Both the position numbers and the translations under genes were made by a program. Shown here piece by piece: positions 1-6,433 of a stretch of DNA of 24,913 bases (its first letter is position 1; the number at the start of each line of letters is the position of its first letter). The stretch comes from an uncultured Bacilli bacterium (GTDB lineage: Bacteria; Bacillota_I; Bacilli_A; RFN20; CAG-826). The notes under the pieces are model-generated. The model had not been told where the DNA came from, did not search any database, and saw only the letters and a program-made list of their open reading frames with translations. The stretch spans positions 1 to 24,913 of the forward strand of contig CAJOQN010000052.1 of the NCBI GenBank assembly GCA_905236535.1, read 5' to 3'.

Positions 1-2
1 CC

Positions 3-20
3 TAATAATTAGAATTATTA
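3..20. repeat. AT-rich palindrome upstream of dnaJ
   Basis: TAATAATT (3-10) and AATTATTA (13-20) form a perfect inverted repeat with a 2-nt centre. It may include the stop region of an upstream gene, probably dnaK, that lies outside the window. No function can be assigned from sequence. Confidence 0.4.
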
Positions 21-24
21 TAGC

Positions 25-48
25 GAGAGGAGTATTTTTACTCCTCTC
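25..48 (+). promoter_or_regulatory. Intercistronic hairpin before dnaJ
   Basis: GAGAGGAGTA (25-34), loop TTTT, TACTCCTCTC (39-48) gives a perfect 10-bp stem. No U-tract follows, so it is not a classical terminator. It fits an mRNA processing or stability hairpin, or an attenuator, between dnaK (assumed upstream) and dnaJ. It does not match the CIRCE (HrcA) operator sequence. The dnaJ ribosome binding site AAAGGAG follows at about 60-66. Confidence 0.55.
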
Positions 49-72
49 TAAATGTTATAGAAAGGAGCATAT

Positions 73-1167
73 ATGGCAGAAAAAAGAGATTATTATGAAG
101 CGCTTGGCGTTAGTAAAAGCGCTTCAAAAGACGAGATTAAATCTGCATATCGTAAACTAGCCAAGACTTATCACCCTGATAACAAAGAGACGGGTAATGA
201 AGCAAAGTTTAAAGAAGTTCAAGAAGCTTACGATGTTTTATATGATGATCAAAAGCGTGCTGCATATGATCAATTTGGCCATAGTGCTTTTGAACAAGCA
301 GGAGGAAATCCAGGCGCTAATCCATTTGAAGGATTTGGAGGAGCTGGTGGCTTCGACTTCGGAGATATCTTCTCTGGCATCTTCGGAGGAGGACGCCAAC
401 GCTCAAATGTTGGTCCTCAAAAAGGCAATGATCGCATCACCCGTATCAAAGTTAACTTCATGGATACGATTACAGGAAAGGATGTTAACTTCCCTTATAC
501 CTATGATGAAGTTTGCGACCACTGTAAAGGTAGTGGAGCCGAAACTCCTAGTGATGTTAAAACCTGTCCAACATGTCGTGGCACTGGCTATGTCAAAGTT
601 CAAAGACGTTCAATCTTTGGAATGATGGAAAGCCAAGAAGTCTGTAGCCAATGCGGTGGGCGTGGAAAGACTGTTTCGAACAAATGTTCGAAATGTCGTG
701 GAGAAGGATATGTTCGCAAAAAAGTAGACCTCGCGGTTCACATTCCTGCGGGCATCTCTAATGGCCAACAAATCTTTGTCTCCGGCAAAGGTGATCGCGG
801 CTATAATGGGGGTCAAAATGGTGATCTCTATGTCGAGATTGTCGTTAAGCCACACGATTACTTCACAAGACAAGGAAATGATATTCATATCAATATCCCA
901 TTAGCCTTCGTCGATGCTTGCTTAGGAACGACAATTGATGTTCCAACCGTATACGGCACTGAAAAGCTTAAAATTAATGAGGGGACACAGCCTAACACTG
1001 TCTTAAGAATGAGTGGCAAGGGTGTAAAGGACTTAAGAACCTCTCGTCCAGGTGATGAATATGTCCACCTTCAAATTAAAACTCCGACAAATCTTAGTAA
1101 GGAGCAAAAGGAATTATTAGAAAAATTCCGTGGCACTCCTAGTAAGAAAAAAGGCCTCTTCAAATAA
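73..1167 (+). CDS. dnaJ: Chaperone protein DnaJ (Hsp40)
   Basis: Cytoplasmic Hsp40 co-chaperone that delivers unfolded substrates to DnaK and stimulates its ATPase. The full type-I architecture is visible. The J domain (residues 5-69) has the HPD motif at 34-36. A Gly/Phe-rich linker (about 76-107) contains GGAGGFDFGDIF. Four CxxCxGxG zinc repeats start at C148, C165, C191 and C205. A C-terminal substrate-binding region follows. The length of 364 aa is normal. The start has a clear SD, AAAGGAG, 7 nt before ATG. It probably sits at the end of a dnaK-dnaJ operon whose first gene is outside the window, and a terminator-like hairpin follows it at 1208-1240. Nothing is broken or missing. Confidence 0.97.
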   Translation: MAEKRDYYEALGVSKSASKDEIKSAYRKLAKTYHPDNKETGNEAKFKEVQEAYDVLYDDQKRAAYDQFGHSAFEQAGGNPGANPFEGFGGAGGFDFGDIFSGIFGGGRQRSNVGPQKGNDRITRIKVNFMDTITGKDVNFPYTYDEVCDHCKGSGAETPSDVKTCPTCRGTGYVKVQRRSIFGMMESQEVCSQCGGRGKTVSNKCSKCRGEGYVRKKVDLAVHIPAGISNGQQIFVSGKGDRGYNGGQNGDLYVEIVVKPHDYFTRQGNDIHINIPLAFVDACLGTTIDVPTVYGTEKLKINEGTQPNTVLRMSGKGVKDLRTSRPGDEYVHLQIKTPTNLSKEQKELLEKFRGTPSKKKGLFK

Positions 1168-1179
1168 AAAAATTCAAAT

Positions 1180-1217
1180 TTTTAAAAATTTTTTACGAAA
1201 ATGAGACAAAAACCTCC
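1180..1217 (+). repeat. Leader element copy A, similar to the one before the MazF-like gene
   Basis: The stretch containing ATTTTTTACGAAAAT, then a purine-rich run and AAAAACCTCC, resembles the minus-strand sequence upstream of the MazF-like gene (24871-24910). Both have the ACGAAAAT core, an AAAAAC-pyrimidine arm, an AT-rich loop of about 12 nt, a G-rich SD and then ATG. The similarity was found by eye and its function is unknown. Confidence 0.45.
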
Positions 1218-1240
1218 TATTCATTATTAAGGGGGTTTTT
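1208..1240 (+). terminator. Terminator-like hairpin after dnaJ that contains the SD of the next gene
   Basis: AAAAACCTCC (1208-1217), a 13-nt loop, and GGGGGTTTTT (1231-1240) form a 10-bp stem with one T-G wobble. The right arm ends in a T-run, so it can act as the dnaJ terminator. The same arm carries AAGGGGG, the only plausible SD for the ATG at 1243, so folding would also hide that ribosome binding site. Confidence 0.65.
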
Positions 1241-1242
1241 AA

Positions 1243-2436
1243 ATGTACTATATTTCACAACTAAACCAAGATGATTGTGGATTTGCGTGTCTCAAGACTC
1301 TGCTCGCGAATCTATATAAGGATGAAAAGTATTTATATCTTCATCAAGATGAAGATCATGGTCCTTATTCTTATGAACAAATCATCGAAATAGCTTCTAA
1401 ATATGGAGTTAATTTATCAGGAGTCAAAATTGAGAGTGGTGTTCTTAAACCATTTCATTCGCTTCCTTCCCTTGTGGCCATCAAAGGTGAGGGGAGTTGT
1501 CTCCATTTGGTCTATCTAAAAAGGATTACGAACACTTCCGTAGAAGTTTTTGATCCTGAAAGAGGGATGAGAAAAATCTCTAAAAAAGAATTCATGACGA
1601 TTTGGGATCGAACCGCTTTAATCGTTGATTCATATGAGGAAAAAGAGGTTAATATTTCCAATTATGATATCTCTTCTGGACAAAGGGCAATCAATCTTTT
1701 GTTAACCTTTTTAGGGGCCGCTTCAATTATTGTGGCTCTGATGTTCATCGACAAAAATTCGACGATGATAGTGAGCGTTATTCTCTTATCTCTTTATATT
1801 ATTTTAGAGATTGTCAATCGGGCTCATCTTTCCTTTATGATGAAAAAGGTAGATGAGAAAGTGGAACAAGATTTAAAAGAAAAGCCAAGCAACACGAAAC
1901 TTTTTCTTGTTAACCTTACGGAGTTTAAAAAGCTTTTGTTCTTAACTCCATCAACATTCTTTTTAAACATCATTGTCGTGGTCTTTTTGATGATAATCAT
2001 GGGATTAAATAATGTTTATAATAACATTATTACATTAGCAGCGTTGCTCATTGCTCTATTAGATGTAATTCTCATCAACCCATATTTGAAACAAAAGGAG
2101 AGAAACATTGCTAAACTTGAGATGTTTAAAGACTGCGATTCCCTCCAGGATTATAAGGATAATCTTAAAACCATCAACGAAGAATGTTATAAGTTTTCTT
2201 CGATTAAAAACGCTTTGTTCCTCATCACTCGTTTCCTTTTAATCGGAGTGGTCATTTTAGTGATGGTGATCAATAACATCACCAGTGTTCCATTTATTTT
2301 TGTCTATTTTGGCTTTGCCTTGATTATCGTTGATCGTTTAGAAGAAATAACCAAGTTCCCAAAGAAAGTGGAAGAGGTTAAAAAGATGAAGGCAAGACTC
2401 AACAACAGCATCAAAAAGGAAGACGAGTTTCTTTAA
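1243..2436 (+). CDS. C39-family cysteine peptidase-like membrane protein lacking an ABC ATPase domain
   Basis: The N-terminus looks like the C39 (bacteriocin-processing) peptidase domain of PCAT-type ABC exporters. It has QDDCG with Cys12, His88 in the LHLVYL segment, and Asp104 in FDPERG, which correspond to the family's Cys-His-Asp triad. From about residue 150 there are some six hydrophobic segments (about 150-170, 173-193, 233-253, 260-280, 324-344, 346-364), like the membrane domain of such exporters. The protein stops at 397 aa without Walker A, signature or Walker B motifs, where a full PCAT has about 700 aa. It starts right at the peptidase motif, with SD AAGGGGG inside the 1208-1240 hairpin. 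No bacteriocin precursor or separate ATPase gene is seen nearby. Whether it cleaves leaders, or is a degenerate transporter using an ATPase encoded elsewhere, is open. Confidence 0.75.
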   Translation: MYYISQLNQDDCGFACLKTLLANLYKDEKYLYLHQDEDHGPYSYEQIIEIASKYGVNLSGVKIESGVLKPFHSLPSLVAIKGEGSCLHLVYLKRITNTSVEVFDPERGMRKISKKEFMTIWDRTALIVDSYEEKEVNISNYDISSGQRAINLLLTFLGAASIIVALMFIDKNSTMIVSVILLSLYIILEIVNRAHLSFMMKKVDEKVEQDLKEKPSNTKLFLVNLTEFKKLLFLTPSTFFLNIIVVVFLMIIMGLNNVYNNIITLAALLIALLDVILINPYLKQKERNIAKLEMFKDCDSLQDYKDNLKTINEECYKFSSIKNALFLITRFLLIGVVILVMVINNITSVPFIFVYFGFALIIVDRLEEITKFPKKVEEVKKMKARLNNSIKKEDEFL

Positions 2437-2461
2437 AGAAATAGATATTTATTTTTTCGTG

Positions 2462-2470
2462 TGATAAAAT
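2462..2470 (+). promoter_or_regulatory. Possible extended -10 promoter for ybeY
   Basis: TG-A-TAAAAT (2462-2470) is an extended -10 type element without a good -35. Transcription would start about 2477, leaving only about 6 nt before the ybeY ATG at 2483. No SD is present, so this mRNA would be nearly leaderless. Confidence 0.4.
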
Positions 2471-2482
2471 GAAAATCCATTT

Positions 2483-2944
2483 ATGGAATTATCATTTTCT
2501 TCATTCGATGAACATTATGACTATCTCGAGAAAACATATAGTGATTTGTTGTCTTATGTTTTTTCGTATTTATCTTTAAAGGCCGATCCCATCATCAGCG
2601 TCACAATTGTGGACAATGATACGATTCATGAAATCAATAAAACATATCGTGGAATAGATCGCCCCACAGATGTTATCTCTTTTGCGTTTTTAGATGATGA
2701 CGAAAATAGAGATGAGAATTTAAATAAAGAGGGTCTAATTGATTTAGGAGAAATTTATATTTCTCTTCCAAAAGCCATCGAACAAGCCGAGGATTATGGA
2801 CATTCTCTAGAAAGAGAATTAGATTTTCTTTTTGTGCATGGGCTTCTTCACTTATTAGGATATGACCACATGAATGAAGAAGACGAAAAAGAAATGTTTT
2901 CTTTGCAAGAAACAATACTCGTAAATAAAGGAGTAACAAGATGA
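2483..2944 (+). CDS. ybeY: Endoribonuclease YbeY (rRNA maturation factor)
   Basis: Zinc-dependent single-strand endoribonuclease of the UPF0054 family, involved in 16S rRNA 3'-end maturation and 70S quality control. The diagnostic zinc-binding motif is present, with H119, H123 and H129 in HGLLHLLGYDH (119-129). The PTDVISF segment (61-67) is also typical. The length of 153 aa is normal. No SD precedes the ATG, and an extended -10 lies immediately upstream. The last 4 nt overlap cdd as ATGA, so translation of the two is probably coupled. In Bacillus this locus reads phoH-ybeY-dgkA-cdd-era; here phoH is not upstream and dgkA is missing. Confidence 0.95.
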   Translation: MELSFSSFDEHYDYLEKTYSDLLSYVFSYLSLKADPIISVTIVDNDTIHEINKTYRGIDRPTDVISFAFLDDDENRDENLNKEGLIDLGEIYISLPKAIEQAEDYGHSLERELDFLFVHGLLHLLGYDHMNEEDEKEMFSLQETILVNKGVTR

Positions 2945-3345
2945 ACCATTTAGAATTGATTGAAAAAGCAAAGCAAGCTAGAGAACTCGCTTACGCCCCG
3001 TATTCTGGATTTAGAGTTGGAGCAGCTTTGTTGACGAAAGATGGAGAAGTGTTTTTAGGTGCGAACGTTGAAAACTCTTCCTATCCATTATGTATGTGCG
3101 CTGAAAGAAACGCGATTTACAATGCGATGATGCACGGAAAGAAAAAAGAAGACTTCGTGATGCTTGCCTTAAGCGCTGATACGGTTGAGCCATGTTCACC
3201 ATGTGGAGCGTGCCGTCAAGTGATTCATGAGCTCCTTCCTTCAGATACGAAGATTTATATGTCTAATTTAAATGGTGATATCAAAGAAACCACTCCGAAT
3301 GAATTATTGCCATTCGCTTTTAGCGAAAAGGATTTAAAAAAATAA
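2941..3345 (+). CDS. cdd: Cytidine deaminase
   Basis: Hydrolytically deaminates cytidine and deoxycytidine to uridine and deoxyuridine in pyrimidine salvage. The homotetrameric-type zinc site is complete: CAE with Cys53 and catalytic Glu55, then PCGAC with Cys88 and Cys91. The N-terminal YSGFRVGAA segment (21-29) is the family substrate-site motif. The length of 134 aa is standard. SD AAGGAG lies 9 nt before the ATG, inside the end of ybeY. The stop codon overlaps the era start as TAATG. Confidence 0.96.
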   Translation: MNHLELIEKAKQARELAYAPYSGFRVGAALLTKDGEVFLGANVENSSYPLCMCAERNAIYNAMMHGKKKEDFVMLALSADTVEPCSPCGACRQVIHELLPSDTKIYMSNLNGDIKETTPNELLPFAFSEKDLKK

Positions 3346-4229
3346 TGAAATCGGGTTTTGTTGCAATCGTTGGTCGCCCAAATGTTGGCAAATCTACTCT
3401 TTTAAATTCTATTCTTAAAGAGAAAGTTTCGATTGTCGCCGATAAATCGCAAACGACCAGAAATAACATTAAAGGCATCTATCAAGGCGAAGATGCTCAA
3501 ATCGTGTTTGTTGACACTCCTGGGATTCACAAACCAAAGGTTAAATTGTCAAAAGAACTCGATAAGATGGCTTATAGCGCTTTAGAAGATGTCGACGCTG
3601 TTGTTTTAGTAGTGGATGGCTCTGTCAATTTTGGTCCAGGCGATGAATATCTCCTTTCTCATTTAAATGTCAAGGTTCCTTTCTTTGTGGTCATCAATAA
3701 AATTGATGAAACCAATATTATTCTCGCCACAAAACTTAAGGATATCTACAAAGAGAAAGTTCCTGAAGCGAAGATTATTGAAACGGTGGCCACCAAAGGA
3801 TTTAATGTCGATGAACTTATTAAAAACCTCATCGAAGTTCTTCCTGAAGGTCCAGCCTATTACGAAACTGATACGGTAACCGATCAAGATGAAATCTTTA
3901 GAATCAAAGAAATTATTCGTGAAAAGGCTTTGAGGATTTTAAGAGAAGAAGTTCCTCATAGCATCGCTGTTTATATGAATGATATTGCCTGGGACGATGA
4001 CCCAATTAATATCAGAGCCTCTATTGTGGTGGAAAAAGAATCCCAAAAAGGGATTGTCATTGGAGCAAACGGCAAACGTATCAAAGATATTGGAATCAAA
4101 GCTAGAAAAGATATTGAAGAACTTTTAAACAAGCATGTTTATCTCGAACTTTTTGTCAAAGTAGAGAAGGACTGGAGAAACGAAGAAGCTTCTCTGAAGA
4201 AGTTCGGTTATAAAAACGATAATAAATAA
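3345..4229 (+). CDS. era: GTPase Era
   Basis: Essential GTPase that binds the 3' end of 16S rRNA and assists 30S assembly. G1 is GRPNVGKST (10-18), G3 is DTPG (57-60) and G4 is NKID (118-121). The C-terminal KH RNA-binding domain carries its GxxG loop as GANG (240-243). The length of 294 aa is normal. There is no SD: the start sits in a TAATG overlap with cdd, so it relies on termination-reinitiation. recO follows through the same kind of overlap. The grouping with ybeY, which acts on the same region of rRNA, is the conserved Bacilli arrangement. Confidence 0.97.
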   Translation: MKSGFVAIVGRPNVGKSTLLNSILKEKVSIVADKSQTTRNNIKGIYQGEDAQIVFVDTPGIHKPKVKLSKELDKMAYSALEDVDAVVLVVDGSVNFGPGDEYLLSHLNVKVPFFVVINKIDETNIILATKLKDIYKEKVPEAKIIETVATKGFNVDELIKNLIEVLPEGPAYYETDTVTDQDEIFRIKEIIREKALRILREEVPHSIAVYMNDIAWDDDPINIRASIVVEKESQKGIVIGANGKRIKDIGIKARKDIEELLNKHVYLELFVKVEKDWRNEEASLKKFGYKNDNK

Positions 4230-4936
4230 TGAAATTAATTATTCTTTCAATCACGACTTATAAAGAGAAAGACGCAATTATCAACGCCTTAAGCGAAGAA
4301 GGCATAGTGACTTTTTCGGTGAATGGACTTTTAAGTCCAAAATCAAAAAACATCATCCTTTCAACTCCGTTAGTCATCGCCGATGTCAAGATGAAGGAAG
4401 GAAAATACAAATATCTTATTTGTGAATCTTCTTCTTTAATTCTTTCGCCATATTCCTCTAGCGATTCGCTTACTAAAATGGCGGCGATAGCGATGGTTGG
4501 AGAAGCGACAAACAAGATGCTTCAAGATGAAGAAAAGGTGATGATGTATCCACTTTTAGAAAAAGCCATAAAGGCTTTTAAAGATAACATAATCAATCCA
4601 TATCAAATCCTTATCACTTATCTTGGAGAAGTTTTAAGGATAGCGGGATATCATTTCGATATTAATAAATGTGTCTTCTGCCAAACCAAATCCAACATCG
4701 TCAATTTTTCATTTAGAGAAGGCGGATTTGTCTGCAAGGATTGCTACGAATTTGAAGACGATTACCGTTTTAATAAAGAGCAAATGCTGCTTATTCGTCA
4801 ATTGCTTGGAACTAATAATTTTGACACTGGTATCGACATCGATGAAAATAACGGATACACAATACTCAAAGAAATGGTGACCTTTATTTACGAAGGTTTA
4901 GGAATTAAACTAAATAATTTTAGTTTATTGTCATAA
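4229..4936 (+). CDS. recO: DNA repair protein RecO
   Basis: Recombination mediator that helps RecR load RecA on SSB-coated DNA in the RecFOR pathway. The N-terminal OB-fold resembles the family, including the NGLLSPKSK segment (32-40). The four-cysteine zinc module is present: C148, C151, C169 and C172. At 235 aa it is close to the usual 240-255. Its start overlaps the era stop as TAATG, and no SD is seen. An AT-only hairpin (8-bp stem AAACTAAA/TTTAGTTT) lies in the last codons. It has no GC stem and probably does not terminate transcription. Confidence 0.93.
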   Translation: MKLIILSITTYKEKDAIINALSEEGIVTFSVNGLLSPKSKNIILSTPLVIADVKMKEGKYKYLICESSSLILSPYSSSDSLTKMAAIAMVGEATNKMLQDEEKVMMYPLLEKAIKAFKDNIINPYQILITYLGEVLRIAGYHFDINKCVFCQTKSNIVNFSFREGGFVCKDCYEFEDDYRFNKEQMLLIRQLLGTNNFDTGIDIDENNGYTILKEMVTFIYEGLGIKLNNFSLLS

Positions 4937-4966
4937 AACTTTATAATTTTATACAACAATTGTTTA

Positions 4967-4995
4967 TTGACACGATATTATGTGATATATATTAT
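4967..4995 (+). promoter_or_regulatory. Strong sigmaA-type promoter for glyS
   Basis: A perfect -35 TTGACA (4967-4972), a 17-bp spacer and -10 TATTAT (4990-4995) make this the best promoter in the window. It gives a leader of about 20 nt with GGAG at 5010-5013 before the ATG at 5022. A perfect 10-bp palindrome, AACAATTGTT (4955-4964), lies directly upstream and could be an operator. The leader is far too short for a T-box riboswitch. Confidence 0.85.
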
Positions 4996-5021
4996 ATATA
5001 TGTTTTTTTGGAGTTATATTT

Positions 5022-6398
5022 ATGGCAAAATTTGAATTTGACAAATTATGTAACCATTTCATCGTTTCAGGTTATTATTTTCAGGGATCTGAAATTTATG
5101 GTGGTTTAAGCAATACATGGGATTATGGTCCACTTGGTTCTGAAATCAAAATGAACATCCGCAAAATGTGGTGGAAGAAGTTCGTTCAAGAATCAGAAAC
5201 CAATGTTGGCATTGATGCCGCAATCTTGATGAATCCTAAAGTTTGGGAAGCAACAGGCCATGTCTCAACTTTTAATGATCCATTAATCGACTGCAAAAAA
5301 TGTAAAATGCGTTTTAGAGCAGATCAAATTATTGAACAACAATTCCCAGACGCTGATGTTAACGGAATGACAAATGAACAAATGATGGATTTTATCCATC
5401 AAAACCATGTCAAATGTCCTAACTGTGGTAGCGAAGACTTCACAGATATCCGTCAATTTAACATGATGTTTAAAACTCATATCGGTGTTACCGAAGATAG
5501 CAAATCTGTTGTTTATCTTCGCCCAGAGACCGCTCAAGGAATGTTTGTGAACTTCAAAAACGTTGTTAGAACAACAAGAAGAAAATTACCTTTAGGTATT
5601 TGTAACGTTGGTCGTGCCTTTAGAAACGAAATCACTCCAGGGCAAATGACCTTTAGAACAAGAGAATTTGATCAAATGGAGATGGAATTCTTCTGCAAAC
5701 CTGGTAGCGATTTAGAGTGGTTTGATTATTGGAAAAAGCAATGTTTAGAATTTGTTGATTCCTTAGGAATCAGTAACGAACATCTTCGTTATAGAGACCA
5801 CGAACCAGAAGAATTGGCTTTTTATTCAAAAGCCACAACTGATATTGAATACCTCTTCCCATTTGGTTGGGGTGAGATTTGGGGTATCGCCGATAGAACA
5901 GATTACGATTTAAAACGTCACATGACCTATAGTGGCGAATCCTTAGAATATCTCGATCCTGAAACCAATGAGAAATATGTTCCATATTGTATCGAACCAT
6001 CTGTTGGTTTAGATAGACTCACTCTTATGACTTTATGCGAAGCATATGATGAAGAAGTTTTAGAAAATGGTGAGACTCGTATCGTTATGCATCTCGCACC
6101 TTGGGTCGCACCTATTAAGGCCGCTATCCTTCCTTTGAGCAAGAAGCTTGAACCAAAGGCTAGAGAAGTGCAAAGATTACTCTCCAAATATCTCCATGTT
6201 ATCTATGATGATACTGGATCTATTGGAAAAAGATATCGTCGTCAAGACGCCATTGGTACTCCTTACTGTGTGACCATTGATTTCGACACTGTTGAAAAAG
6301 ATAATTGTGTCACCGTTAGAGAACGTGATTCCATGGAACAAGTCAGATTACCAATTAATGATTTAGTGAAGTATTTAACCGAAAAAACTTTCTTTTAG
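5022..6398 (+). CDS. glyS: Glycine--tRNA ligase, single-chain type
   Basis: Class II aminoacyl-tRNA synthetase that charges tRNA-Gly. This is the alpha2 single-chain (GlyQS/archaeal-eukaryotic-like) form, not the two-subunit GlyQ/GlyS. It is 458 aa, with a zinc-like insertion (C91, C94, C132, C135), RPETAQG (167-173), motif 2 around GRAFRNEITPGQ (197-208) and motif 3 VGLDRL near residue 330. A C-terminal anticodon-binding domain follows. It has its own strong promoter and SD GGAG. It sits between recO and dnaG, where Bacilli normally have glyQ-glyS. Its TAG stop is also the first bases of the 11-bp TAGTAG repeat array that precedes dnaG. Confidence 0.97.
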   Translation: MAKFEFDKLCNHFIVSGYYFQGSEIYGGLSNTWDYGPLGSEIKMNIRKMWWKKFVQESETNVGIDAAILMNPKVWEATGHVSTFNDPLIDCKKCKMRFRADQIIEQQFPDADVNGMTNEQMMDFIHQNHVKCPNCGSEDFTDIRQFNMMFKTHIGVTEDSKSVVYLRPETAQGMFVNFKNVVRTTRRKLPLGICNVGRAFRNEITPGQMTFRTREFDQMEMEFFCKPGSDLEWFDYWKKQCLEFVDSLGISNEHLRYRDHEPEELAFYSKATTDIEYLFPFGWGEIWGIADRTDYDLKRHMTYSGESLEYLDPETNEKYVPYCIEPSVGLDRLTLMTLCEAYDEEVLENGETRIVMHLAPWVAPIKAAILPLSKKLEPKAREVQRLLSKYLHVIYDDTGSIGKRYRRQDAIGTPYCVTIDFDTVEKDNCVTVRERDSMEQVRLPINDLVKYLTEKTFF

Positions 6399-6423
6399 TA
6401 TATAGTTAGTACAAAAATAGTAG
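6396..6423 (+). repeat. TAGTAG 11-bp direct-repeat array upstream of dnaG
   Basis: TAGTAT (6396), TAGTAC (6407) and TAGTAG (6418) are spaced exactly 11 bp apart with AT-rich 5-nt spacers. The array begins in the glyS stop codon and ends 10 nt before the dnaG ATG. The same architecture recurs at 15210-15237, 20716-20743, 24240-24256 and 11389-11416. Hexamer direct repeats on one helix face resemble OmpR/PhoB-family operators (inference). Confidence 0.6.
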
Positions 6424-6433
6424 AAATCATTTT

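Noticed and set aside
4912..4934. Hairpin in the last codons of recO as a terminator
   Set aside because: The stem is almost only A-T and no T-run follows it.
4937..5021. T-box riboswitch before glyS
   Set aside because: The promoter leaves only about 20 nt of leader, with no room for stem I, specifier loop or antiterminator.
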